From Candidatus Thalassarchaeaceae archaeon (GTDB lineage Archaea; Thermoplasmatota; Poseidoniia; Poseidoniales; Thalassarchaeaceae): a stretch of DNA of 64,000 nucleotides. The DNA is taken from assembly GCA_943841885.1 (NCBI GenBank), contig CALSZZ010000002.1:216262-280261 (forward strand). The letters are read 5' to 3'. The notes below the pieces were generated by a model. It was not told the DNA's origin, did not search any database, and saw nothing but the letters and a program-made list of their open reading frames with translations. Shown here one piece after another: positions 8,809-18,720 of the stretch (position 1 is its first letter; each line of letters opens with the position of its first letter). The position numbers and the translations under genes were made by a program.

Positions 8809-10389
8809 TTGAAAATAATGAATAATGAAAAAATTATCATTGATTCACTAAATCGTAAATTCAGAGTCCCCTATCCAACCAGACTAAGTAATGCACCTGA
8901 TGATTTAATAATAGCCCGAAAAAGTAGCCCATGGAAAATATATTTCGGCATGGTTGGTACGGTTTTACCTGCATTTTTTTTACTATATACATCATTGTTT
9001 ATTATTATTGGAATTATTGATCGCAATCCAATTATGACATTATCTGGTGGTCTATGTAGTATGCCACTACTTTTTATTATAATTTATTTGTATCGGCCTC
9101 GTTTAATACATGTAAAACTGGCTATTCCTAGTGAAAAAGGTCATTTTCTTCATCCTTTACCTTCTGGAGGTTCTTTACAAACTGATATGAAAACCGATTT
9201 AAAAAGATATATTATCAGAGATGATTCTGTACTCGATTTACCACCTACAAATCAATTATGGCTCGTATTCATCTCTGTAGTTATAGTCGGTATTTTATCT
9301 TCTATTCTATTTTTCTCCCAATTAGTTGGCTACATGGGAGTAATATTATTCGTAGTTATCGCAATCCCATTATGGTTGATTGGATTTTCCTTGCCTGTAC
9401 TTGCTTGGTGGGGAACTTCTACACAATCATTGGGGTTGCCCACAAAGAGGAGGGATGCAGAATCTTGGTTACTGGCAGGTATGGTTTCTGCATTCCCGGC
9501 ATTTATTTTCAATAGTTTTGCAGCCCCAGCTATAATCCCATCCTCATTCCCTTTATGGGCAAGTGAATTATTTTTATTAGCAATTAGTGCTCCATTTTGT
9601 GAAGAAATTTTCAAAGGATTGGCCGTAGCCTTATTTTTACCTTCAATAAAAAGCCCAAAACATGGGTTCCAAATAGGGTTTACTGTTGGTTTAGGTTTTG
9701 CACTAATAGAAAATTTTCAATATATTGGAGTTTCATTATTTGGTGGACCATTAGGGATAACTCTTACAATTTTAATCAGAGGAATAGGTTCTATTCCGGG
9801 CCATGCGGTTTGGACTGCAATTACGGGCACTGCCATGGGCTGGTTGGTGAAAGAAAAAAAATTTAAGAATAAATTAGAATGGCATGCAAAATCTTTGTCT
9901 GTTGGTGCTGTAGATTTTATTGAAGCCATAGGCATCGATTTTGATGGAGATGGGGATTTATCAGGACATAATGACTCGAATTTAGATATTGAATCCTCAA
10001 TTAATAACAATTCTAAACCTATTAAAACAGAGAAACCATGGCTTTTATTGGATAAGTCTGGAAAAATATTCGATCAATTTGAGATTACAAATCCTTCAAA
10101 ATCAAATAATTTTGATGATGATTATCATTCTAAAATAGTATCAGATTATAATGTATCTTCAGGATTAATTCTTCCAAAGTCAATATACGTCTCATTAAGC
10201 CTCGCTATCTTGGGACATTCCTTTTGGAATGCTAGTTCTTACTTGTCATATTTTCTTCCTGAAAAATATGGATTAGGGGAAACATATTCTTCCTTGATAT
10301 CTATTTTGTGGACACTAATATTGATAATTTCTATACTGTTTATTGCCAATCGTTTACTAAAAGGAATTAAAACAACAGAATTTAATTAA
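8809..10389 (+). CDS. PrsW-family intramembrane protease-like protein
   Basis: Multi-TM; CEEIFKGLAVALF, GFALIENFQYIG, GHAVWTAITGTAMG motifs. Confidence 0.8.
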   Translation: MKIMNNEKIIIDSLNRKFRVPYPTRLSNAPDDLIIARKSSPWKIYFGMVGTVLPAFFLLYTSLFIIIGIIDRNPIMTLSGGLCSMPLLFIIIYLYRPRLIHVKLAIPSEKGHFLHPLPSGGSLQTDMKTDLKRYIIRDDSVLDLPPTNQLWLVFISVVIVGILSSILFFSQLVGYMGVILFVVIAIPLWLIGFSLPVLAWWGTSTQSLGLPTKRRDAESWLLAGMVSAFPAFIFNSFAAPAIIPSSFPLWASELFLLAISAPFCEEIFKGLAVALFLPSIKSPKHGFQIGFTVGLGFALIENFQYIGVSLFGGPLGITLTILIRGIGSIPGHAVWTAITGTAMGWLVKEKKFKNKLEWHAKSLSVGAVDFIEAIGIDFDGDGDLSGHNDSNLDIESSINNNSKPIKTEKPWLLLDKSGKIFDQFEITNPSKSNNFDDDYHSKIVSDYNVSSGLILPKSIYVSLSLAILGHSFWNASSYLSYFLPEKYGLGETYSSLISILWTLILIISILFIANRLLKGIKTTEFN

Positions 10390-10444
10390 TGATGGAAATA
10401 AAACTCATAAAATAGAATTACAAGGGAATGATTCTTGACAACAT

Positions 10445-11209
10445 ATGCTAACAGCAACACGGGGGAGTCAAGTGGAAGTGACTAGTGAACTTTTTATTTC
10501 TATATCATTAGTTACATTATTATTATCCGTTTCTAAATTCTATGATTTCTTAGACTTAGGAGGTTTATTAGCCGCCTTAACTGTTGGATTGTTGGTATCT
10601 TTACTTGGCCATTGGACATGGTTAATTGTTCTAATGTCATTCCTAATAATTTCTTCAATTGTGACTAAATGGAGATATGAGGAAAAAGCATTAATTTCAG
10701 TTGCAGAATCTAATGATGGTAAACGAGGTTGGAAAAATGTTTTGGCAAATGGAGGAGGAGCATCATTAATAGCTGTAATCAATCACTCCATGGGAGGTCA
10801 TGATTTAGCTTATCTATCATTTTGTGCATGCGTTGGTGTAGCCTCTTCAGATACGCTAGCATCAGAAATTGGAAGTTTAGATCCAAGAACTAGAATAATC
10901 ACAACCTTGGAAGCAGTTCCTGCAGGGACAAACGGAGGAATGTCTCCTACGGGGACTATAGCGGCTTTTTACGGCGGTCTGATAATAGCAATAATTTCTA
11001 CTCTATTAGGTGCTTTAAATGCTGATACAACTCCTCCTTTATTTTTGTTCTTATGCATAACTGTAATTGGATGGTTGGGTTGTCAATTAGACTCTTTACT
11101 CGGTGCATTATTTGAAAATCGTGGCTACCTCGGAAAGCATGCAGTCAATTTCATATCAACAATAACAGGCTCAGTATTGGCGTTTTGGTCTGCAGTACTT
11201 TTTTTATAA
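10445..11209 (+). CDS. DUF92 (TMEM19/VTE6-like) integral membrane protein
   Basis: SSDTLASEIG...TNGGMSPTGTIAAFYGG typical of DUF92. Confidence 0.8.
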   Translation: MLTATRGSQVEVTSELFISISLVTLLLSVSKFYDFLDLGGLLAALTVGLLVSLLGHWTWLIVLMSFLIISSIVTKWRYEEKALISVAESNDGKRGWKNVLANGGGASLIAVINHSMGGHDLAYLSFCACVGVASSDTLASEIGSLDPRTRIITTLEAVPAGTNGGMSPTGTIAAFYGGLIIAIISTLLGALNADTTPPLFLFLCITVIGWLGCQLDSLLGALFENRGYLGKHAVNFISTITGSVLAFWSAVLFL

Positions 11210-11240
11210 TCAAATATTCTCAACATAAGTAGGTAATGTC

Positions 11241-13574
11241 ATGTCCCCCGAAAGTAAGAATTATTTTAAGATATCAACATTATTGATAATTACTATAGTA
11301 TTATTTATTTCTACATTTTCAAGTGCGCAAACATATGAGCAATATGATGGCCCAGGAATATCATATGATTATCCTGATACCCATATGTTATTCATTAAGG
11401 GAGATGGTGAATCTCCTTTCCTAGATAGAAATTGGTCAGTATTAACTGGTTTCCCTCAGGGTAGTGTGTCATTTAGTAGAGCAAGTTCTACGTTGAATCC
11501 AAATATCTTGAATGTCCAATCTTCTCCTACTGAAGAACCATTTAGATTTGAAGGAAATATTTCTGTGATCCTTTTTGCTTCTTTGGAAGGAAGTGGTAGT
11601 AATTCTTGTGAGGCATCTGATATTTTGCCTAGTCCGGTTGGCTCAGAGACTCAATTTGCGGTATCTCTTGCAATAGGTGGAATATCAATTCTTTCTAATG
11701 AATATACTGAATCTATTTCCATGTCAGAAGGATATACGTCGCCACATAAATTCTCCGTAGATGCTGGTGAAGTTAATGTTAGTTTGAACAGAGGCGATAC
11801 TGTAGATCTATCAATAGATGTAAGGCATGAATGTGTAGAATCTGGGGCACTTCTGTGGGGCACATACGATGTAATATCAGGAATATCATTTGAAGGTAAA
11901 ATAGTTGACGCGGAAGTCGATGTGATAGTTGATGCCAATAGGATGGTTAGGGTCGAGATGACTCCGATTTCTCCGTGGGGCTTAAGTGATTTTTCTCATC
12001 AAATTTTTGAGATAGTGGGTCCAACGGAATGGAGTAGTATGTATCATGGAGAATGGGATAATGAAGATCTAAGGCAGTATCATTTCGAAAATCCTCAAGG
12101 AATTAGGATTGGGGATGATAATAGAACTACTTACACTTGGTCAACAGATAAACCTCTCGAATCTGGTAATTACATGGTTGATATGTGCATAGATCTTTCC
12201 GATCAAGATCCTGCAGAAACCTGTAATATGATTGTAATATTACGTTTTAGTGTACCTGATGATCCAAAATCATTGATTAATGGTACATGGGCAGCTGTTA
12301 TAATTCCACTTGGAATTTCGGCATGGATATTTATTTCTATCAAGGAAGCAATGTTGCCTTTACCTGCATATGGAGTAATTATTTTACTTGCATTCGCTAG
12401 TTTAGGGCCAGCTATAAGCCTACCAGATATCGATTCTAATTCCTTCAGAGATAACGGTGCAGTACCTTCATTCATGTTAATTTCACACAACCCAGATACT
12501 GAATCTTTAACTCTATATGACTTAATGAAAGATTCAGACATAGTAGTTATTGGAATGTTCCAACATGGATCTCCAAATGCATTACTCCAATATGATGATT
12601 TTTCCAAATCACAAAAATATTCTGAGGCCGACATATCTTATGTCCAAATTGCAACTGGGGAAGGCCTAGAGGCTAGCTATTTGGATTCTTATTCCGATCT
12701 TCTAAACGGTTCATGGCCTCTACTTTTAGATGAATATGATTCTAGTGTTGGTTTATCTCTTCCAAACAAAGCTAGTGACGCAGTTTTAGTTATTGATTCT
12801 GCAGGCTTCATTACTGATTGGAAGCCAGGCTCCATGTCTTCAACAGAAATTGATGAGGCATCATCTAGTGCCTCATTTGGTTCTGGCAATAACCCTTTTC
12901 AGATAATCACATTAATTTTCTCTACAGCACTTTTGCCATTAATTGTTTTAGCAATGCCTAGGGATAGAAAATTTAAATTTCCAGAAGAACCTCTTTTGCC
13001 TGGTGCAGGTAGTTTGTTAATAATTTATTCAGCAGCAATTGGATTTACTTATTGGGCATTACCCGTTGCAATATTGTCCTCATTTGGACTTGGTTTTCAC
13101 TGGATTTGGATCGAATTGTTTCTCTCGTGTATACTAATATATCATGGAATATCTACATTAAAATCTGGTAGAATTATCGAAATTGAGTTTTTATCAAATC
13201 TTGGCTATAATCAATTGCCCAGTGAATATCGTTCATGGAAATCAAAAGAAAGTTTTAGTGAAGATGCATACTTAGGACTTTGGCTGGCTTGGCTATTGTG
13301 GCTTAGAATACCAGACCTAATTCCTCAGGGAATAGGAGGCATATCTAGGTCTGGTTTGTTAGGGCCCTTTTTAGGAATTATAATTTTCATTACTTTCATA
13401 TTCTTTGCAGGATTTTCTGTAGTAATCTCACGTAATATAGCATTAATTTTGGGCCCTATATCAAGAGTTTTCGGTGAAATGAGTATCGGATTAAGGCCTA
13501 GGGCGTGGGGAATCGCTTCAACCATTTTTGGATTGTGGATAATGATTAGTATTGTACTCGGACCTTTATCATAA
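11241..13574 (+). CDS. Large secreted/membrane protein of unknown function
   Basis: N-terminal signal sequence, long extracellular region, C-terminal multi-TM region. Confidence 0.6.
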   Translation: MSPESKNYFKISTLLIITIVLFISTFSSAQTYEQYDGPGISYDYPDTHMLFIKGDGESPFLDRNWSVLTGFPQGSVSFSRASSTLNPNILNVQSSPTEEPFRFEGNISVILFASLEGSGSNSCEASDILPSPVGSETQFAVSLAIGGISILSNEYTESISMSEGYTSPHKFSVDAGEVNVSLNRGDTVDLSIDVRHECVESGALLWGTYDVISGISFEGKIVDAEVDVIVDANRMVRVEMTPISPWGLSDFSHQIFEIVGPTEWSSMYHGEWDNEDLRQYHFENPQGIRIGDDNRTTYTWSTDKPLESGNYMVDMCIDLSDQDPAETCNMIVILRFSVPDDPKSLINGTWAAVIIPLGISAWIFISIKEAMLPLPAYGVIILLAFASLGPAISLPDIDSNSFRDNGAVPSFMLISHNPDTESLTLYDLMKDSDIVVIGMFQHGSPNALLQYDDFSKSQKYSEADISYVQIATGEGLEASYLDSYSDLLNGSWPLLLDEYDSSVGLSLPNKASDAVLVIDSAGFITDWKPGSMSSTEIDEASSSASFGSGNNPFQIITLIFSTALLPLIVLAMPRDRKFKFPEEPLLPGAGSLLIIYSAAIGFTYWALPVAILSSFGLGFHWIWIELFLSCILIYHGISTLKSGRIIEIEFLSNLGYNQLPSEYRSWKSKESFSEDAYLGLWLAWLLWLRIPDLIPQGIGGISRSGLLGPFLGIIIFITFIFFAGFSVVISRNIALILGPISRVFGEMSIGLRPRAWGIASTIFGLWIMISIVLGPLS

Positions 13575-13645
13575 TTTATGAATAAATTTCATCATTATGA
13601 CCGAGACCATCATAAGAGTGGGGTTTCTCGGAATGTTATCCCTAC

Positions 13646-13834
13646 GGGGGTATAGTATAACCTGGTAGTACAGCGGGCTCCAGTTGCACGGGAATGACGA
13701 CGAGATGGTTTTCTGATGGTTTTGATGACCAACTGGAGCACCGACCTGTCGCAACCCGAGAGCGTGCATCTGCCAGGTGCACGCTAGGCGGAAGACACCT
13801 GCTGATCTGGGTTCAAATCCCAGTGCCCCCACCA
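13646..13834 (+). tRNA. tRNA-Trp(CCA) with intron 13684-13796
   Basis: Exon 1 GGGGGTATAGTATAACCTGGTAGTACAGCGGGCTCCAG; exon 2 ACCTGCTGATCTGGGTTCAAATCCCAGTGCCCCCA(CCA). Spliced anticodon loop CTCCAGA, intron at 37/38. Confidence 0.9.
13684..13796 (+). ncRNA. Box C/D guide sRNA encoded in the tRNA-Trp intron
   Basis: C ATGACGA (13694-13700), 12-nt guide, D' CTGA (13713-13716), C' TTGATGA (13722-13728), 12-nt guide CCAACTGGAGCA, D CCGA (13741-13744). Guide CAACTGGAGC is complementary to GCTCCAGTTG at the exon/intron junction. Confidence 0.85.
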
Positions 13835-13903
13835 TTTTTATCTTCAATGTTATTGAAATCACCCGTCAGTTTATTTCAAGAAACAGTTACCAGTCCCATC
13901 TAT

Positions 13904-16093
13904 ATGGGTGAGAGTAAGATTGCTATCCTTCTATTGTCAATCTTGACGTTCTCACTAATGGGAAGTATATCATTTACAGAAAATATTGACGAATCATCTT
14001 TTCACAAAAATAATTCTTCCGGTTATGAATTTGATTTCCCCAATCAAGAAGATGCCTCTTGGCTTAATTCAATTCCTTGGTGGGACACAACTTCATTAGA
14101 TTCTGATAGAGATGGAATTCATGATTCTATTGAAAATTCTACAGAGCCAGTAAATGTTGGAATTTCCTTTTCTAGAGAAATTACGGAAGAAGACAAATCA
14201 TTAATCTCAGATATGGGATTTGATATTCGCATGGAATTGCACTCCGTCAAGGCCCTCCTTCTAGGTCCTGTTGAGAAAGAAAATGCTATTATTTTGTCTA
14301 AAGTGAAAGATGTAGTTATGGTAGAAAGATATGGATCAGTAATTTTTTATGGTGATATCCAAACTCCATCTGTAAAGGCCAGTAATTCAAGTATATATCC
14401 AGGCGCATGGGATTTAGGAGTTACCGGAAAAGGAGTTAATATCGCTCTTACCGATACCGGAGTAGATAATGAGCACCCAGGATTAATCAATAAATTTGTT
14501 GCTGGTTATGATGCAGTATGTTATAATCCGTCAGATCCTAATTGTATATTAGCAGGATTCGGGCTGAGGCCCACTGATGGTACATTTGATCCCGATGATG
14601 CACATCAACATGGTACAGCGTGCATGGGTATGGCTAGCTCAACAGGAATGCAGGCAGATGGAAGTATTTCTAATTACACTGGCTCGGCTCCAGATGCAAA
14701 ACTAATTGATGTTAGGATAGGAACGGATGTAGGGGCAGGGCCCTTTGAGAACTATTTACTAGAACAAGAGTTTTATGAATCTGCAATGAATGGAATTCAA
14801 TGGATTATAGATCATCGTGATGATGCCTGGCAAGGGGCCTCAGAAGAGGATTATGGAATTGATATAATATCTCTTTCTTGGGGTATTACTAGCCATGAAA
14901 ATGGGGGCTCAGATGGTACAGATATGCATAGTAGAATCTTGGATGAAGCGATGGAGGCCGGAATAACAGTTTCAGTAGCAGCAGGTAATGACGGTCCAGA
15001 CAATGAAGGATTATCTGGGATGGGCTCTTCATCGTTATCTATTACAGTGGGAGCCACTGATGACCAGAATACTATCGAAAGAGATGATGATACTGTTGCT
15101 AGTTATTCTAGTAGAGGGCAAAGAAAAGATAACGGAGATGGCAACCCATTAGATGAACTGAAACCCGAGATATCTGCTCCTGGTTCAAGCATTATTCAAG
15201 CTGAAGGATGCGTTTCTAGTGGGGGTTGCAATAATTTTCTTGGCGGTGATGCTTCGGAAAATACCTACACTGGAAGAGGTAGTGGAACTTCTTACGCCAC
15301 TCCTTCAGTTTCAGGAATAATTGCATTGATAATCGAGGCTAATGATATGCTCACACCGATCCAGATTAAAGAAGTTCTAAAACAAACCTCTGAAAGAAAA
15401 GGAGAACCAAGTGCTCCAGAAATAGATCCATATTGGAATAGAGATTTTGGATATGGAATGGTTGATGCCCATGCCGCTGTTTCTCTAGCGATACATCTTA
15501 AAGAAACGAATCAAACCTCTTCATTGAATCCATATATTCAAAATCATTTACTTTCGATTAATTATGAAAATACTACATCAAACTGCTCTAGTTGTGTTGA
15601 GATAATGGGCCATACATGGGGGCAAATGGGAGATATTGAGAGTATGCAATATAGAATTGATGACGGAGAATGGTATTTTTTCGAGCCCAGAATATTATGG
15701 TCAGAAAACTCAGACTTACCTTCTGACATTGGCCCATTGACTCCAATGCGTTGGGGATTACCAATATATTTAGATCAACTCTCAAAAGGTTACCATCAAA
15801 TAGAGGTGAGGGCCGTATCTCAAAATCAATATTCTCTTCCAGTCTTATTCTCCGTAGAAGGAACTCCAATTGAAGAACAAACTCAATTACTATCTCCAAT
15901 TGTAATTTTTTCTTTATTATCCGTGGTAGTACTATCCGGCCTTTCAATAATTAAACAAAAAAAATATAGTTCTAAATTTACTGTTTTTAAACAAACAAAA
16001 AATGACAAAGTAAATTTTTCGTCAACTCAAAATGACCCTATTATTTCATTAACCTCTAAAGAGGCTTTAGATGCACAATTAATAGATGATTGA
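13904..16093 (+). CDS. Subtilisin-like (S8) serine protease, secreted with C-terminal TM anchor
   Basis: IALTDTGVDNEHPG, HQHGTACMG, GTSYATPSVSGIIAL catalytic motifs. ORF-track start lies inside the tRNA-Trp; start moved downstream (13847 also possible). Confidence 0.88.
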   Translation: MGESKIAILLLSILTFSLMGSISFTENIDESSFHKNNSSGYEFDFPNQEDASWLNSIPWWDTTSLDSDRDGIHDSIENSTEPVNVGISFSREITEEDKSLISDMGFDIRMELHSVKALLLGPVEKENAIILSKVKDVVMVERYGSVIFYGDIQTPSVKASNSSIYPGAWDLGVTGKGVNIALTDTGVDNEHPGLINKFVAGYDAVCYNPSDPNCILAGFGLRPTDGTFDPDDAHQHGTACMGMASSTGMQADGSISNYTGSAPDAKLIDVRIGTDVGAGPFENYLLEQEFYESAMNGIQWIIDHRDDAWQGASEEDYGIDIISLSWGITSHENGGSDGTDMHSRILDEAMEAGITVSVAAGNDGPDNEGLSGMGSSSLSITVGATDDQNTIERDDDTVASYSSRGQRKDNGDGNPLDELKPEISAPGSSIIQAEGCVSSGGCNNFLGGDASENTYTGRGSGTSYATPSVSGIIALIIEANDMLTPIQIKEVLKQTSERKGEPSAPEIDPYWNRDFGYGMVDAHAAVSLAIHLKETNQTSSLNPYIQNHLLSINYENTTSNCSSCVEIMGHTWGQMGDIESMQYRIDDGEWYFFEPRILWSENSDLPSDIGPLTPMRWGLPIYLDQLSKGYHQIEVRAVSQNQYSLPVLFSVEGTPIEEQTQLLSPIVIFSLLSVVVLSGLSIIKQKKYSSKFTVFKQTKNDKVNFSSTQNDPIISLTSKEALDAQLIDD

Positions 16094-16161
16094 TTCTTTA
16101 TCTTCATTTTTATGACTTTTATCAAGTCTTCTTAAAACCCCTAGCCATACCTCGGCAGGCA

Positions 16162-17313
16162 ATGGTGAAGTTCTCGGACCGTGCAAATAGCATACAGCCA
16201 ACAGGCGTTAGACGTATGTTTGATATGGCTGGAGATGATACTGTTCAATTTGGCCTAGGAGAGCCGGACTTCCAGCCTCCAAAATTAGCAATCAAAGCAT
16301 TCAATCTTGCAATGGAACAAGGCAAGAATAAGTATACTACTACAGCCGGTCTACCACAGTTAAGACAGAAAATAGCCGATGAATGGTCTCATTTATCTCC
16401 AAATCTAGGGCAATCAAATGTATGCATAACAATGAGTGGAACGAATGCCCTTTTAGATGTGTTTCTAGCTATAGTTAATCCAGGTGATAATGTTTTAATT
16501 CCCGAACCATATTTCCCATTATATCCTCAACATGCAGTAATTTGTGGAGGTGAACCTAATTTCTATCCTTGTAATTTTAATAATGGTTTTGTACCGACAA
16601 TTGATGATTTAGAATCAAGAATAAATGATAATACTGTAGCATTATTAGTTAATTTCCCCAGTAATCCTACGGGTGCAACCGTTTCTTTGAGCCAGAGAGA
16701 TGATTTGGTTAAATTTGCAAAAAAACATGATTTATGGATTATAACCGATGAAGTCTATGATCGTATAATATATAATGAAGAGCATGTTTCTTTTTTGGGA
16801 GCAGGACATGATAAATTATTCCTAATAAATTCCTTCTCCAAAACTTTTGCAATGACTGGATGGAGGATAGGGTATGTTTTATCTCCTGATAAAGATGCTA
16901 TGATAGAGATAAATAAAATGCAATATTACGTTACTGCTTGCAGTAATGATGCAATGCAATACGCAGTTCTAGAAGCTATGAATAATGCCTCTGATTATCC
17001 TTCAAAAATGTGTTCAGAGTTTAAATTACGTAGAGATTTAATATGTAATAGATTAAATGCGATGCCTGGTGTTTCATGCCATATCCCTGATGGTGCATTT
17101 TATGTATTTCCAAAAGTAGAAGTGGACGGATATAACAGCGAACAGTTAGCTCTAGCAATCCTAGAGAAAGGAGGAGTACTTTGTTCTCCAGGGACAGCAT
17201 TTGGAGAAGCTGGTGAAGGTCATTTACGATTCGCATATACTCTCGATAAGGATGGTATATCTAAAGGAATGGACCGTCTTGAAGAAGTACTTTCTGAATT
17301 AAGAGGAGAGTAA
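16162..17313 (+). CDS. Class I/II aminotransferase (aspartate aminotransferase family)
   Basis: GLGEPDFQPP, NFPSNPTGA, NSFSKTFAMTGWRIGY. Confidence 0.9.
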   Translation: MVKFSDRANSIQPTGVRRMFDMAGDDTVQFGLGEPDFQPPKLAIKAFNLAMEQGKNKYTTTAGLPQLRQKIADEWSHLSPNLGQSNVCITMSGTNALLDVFLAIVNPGDNVLIPEPYFPLYPQHAVICGGEPNFYPCNFNNGFVPTIDDLESRINDNTVALLVNFPSNPTGATVSLSQRDDLVKFAKKHDLWIITDEVYDRIIYNEEHVSFLGAGHDKLFLINSFSKTFAMTGWRIGYVLSPDKDAMIEINKMQYYVTACSNDAMQYAVLEAMNNASDYPSKMCSEFKLRRDLICNRLNAMPGVSCHIPDGAFYVFPKVEVDGYNSEQLALAILEKGGVLCSPGTAFGEAGEGHLRFAYTLDKDGISKGMDRLEEVLSELRGE

Positions 17314-17314
17314 T

Positions 17315-17551
17315 TTGTTAAATTTTATTCTCAATATATTTTATTTTACTTTAGGATTCTTAATTCCACTGTCCTTGGATATAGTAAATTATCTTGATGA
17401 TAAAAAAATGATAAAAGTTTCACTTCTTTTGATTACACTTTTCATATCCGGATTATTTTTATTCTTAAATGGCCCGAATATTATTTTCTTTGGATTATTT
17501 TTGAGTTCCGGTTGGAAATTACTTAATTTTTCATTAGATTATTTTATTTAA
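17315..17551 (+). CDS. Small membrane protein
   Basis: Hydrophobic ORF abutting the aminotransferase gene. Confidence 0.4.
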   Translation: MLNFILNIFYFTLGFLIPLSLDIVNYLDDKKMIKVSLLLITLFISGLFLFLNGPNIIFFGLFLSSGWKLLNFSLDYFI

Positions 17552-18583
17552 TTAATCACTATCAAAAAAACCAAATGGATCATCATTATCATTATCTTTA
17601 TTTTCTTCATCATTAGTTAATTCTAGAGAATTCATATTTATTTTTTCTAATTTTTCCTCCTGACCTAACATCCATTCTGGCATTTCCTTCATTCCACTAA
17701 GGACAGAAAAAGTTGTAAATGTAGCCATTGGTAATACTGAAATTGCAACTATCGAATCAAGTAAAGCCTTTTCAGGAATGTCTGCTTCATCAACTACGGT
17801 TTGAATGACTATTTTTTCTAATTGCATCTCATGCCATTGCTCATAATCAATTCCTAGCCAACCTAATGATAAAGCCAAAAAGAATCTTGCAAAAATCCAG
17901 TAAAGAATTAACGGCATCGTCCATGAAACTCTTCCAAATCTCCCTAAAATATTTCTTAATAGGTAAGCAAACCCAATTAATCTAGAAGAAATTAATGGAT
18001 GTATCCTTATTGCAGCCCACAGTGCTATTAAGTACCCTATTATTCCTAATTGAAAGGCAGAGTCTGACTTAACCAAATTATCAGGCATTCCTTCCATTAT
18101 TATTAATGGTACTGCAATAAGGATGACTTGCAATGGAATAGCTAGTAATTGCAAACCTCCGTGGACAGTCATTATATCATAATCTTCCTTCTTAATTTTA
18201 TTATGTACCAATCTACTCATTGCTCCATGTGGTGTTTTATACGCATTTATTCTCGCTCTATCAATCATCTCTGGATCATTTTTTCTTCTACTCATTCCAC
18301 TTACGACAAGCCATCCTCCATTATTTGAAACATAAAATGGAGTATAACCACTCATAACTAATGCAAGACCAAGCGAAATAATTCCATATGTTACTCCTGC
18401 TACAATTATCCAACTTATCATCTCAGTCCTTAGACCAATACTAGCATTATCAAGATCTATGTCAATCAAGTATGCAATCGAGAATAGGAATGTCGGCACA
18501 ATTGTAACTTGACATATTATGATTATGGCTAAATGGAACCGTTTGATTAAATTCCCGCCTACACTCACGTACTGACGTCTCAT
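17552..18583 (-). CDS. Multi-TM membrane protein of unknown function
   Basis: 343-aa ORF with several TM helices and an acidic tail. Confidence 0.6.
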   Translation of the reverse strand: MRRQYVSVGGNLIKRFHLAIIIICQVTIVPTFLFSIAYLIDIDLDNASIGLRTEMISWIIVAGVTYGIISLGLALVMSGYTPFYVSNNGGWLVVSGMSRRKNDPEMIDRARINAYKTPHGAMSRLVHNKIKKEDYDIMTVHGGLQLLAIPLQVILIAVPLIIMEGMPDNLVKSDSAFQLGIIGYLIALWAAIRIHPLISSRLIGFAYLLRNILGRFGRVSWTMPLILYWIFARFFLALSLGWLGIDYEQWHEMQLEKIVIQTVVDEADIPEKALLDSIVAISVLPMATFTTFSVLSGMKEMPEWMLGQEEKLEKINMNSLELTNDEENKDNDNDDPFGFFDSD

Positions 18584-18720
18584 TCAATAGAGATAAGGTC
18601 TTCATTTGATATCTATCTTGGAGTAATTGTTTTAACATATTTTTTGGAATTCCATGAGTTTAAAAATTCAAACTTTCACCCCATACTTTCATAGATAAAA
18701 GTACATTCGAATACCTGTAC

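Noticed and set aside
12203-12634. Antisense ORFs inside long CDSs (for example 12203-12634, 22584-23024, 4227-4607)
   Set aside because: Opposite strand of well-supported genes with no recognisable domains.
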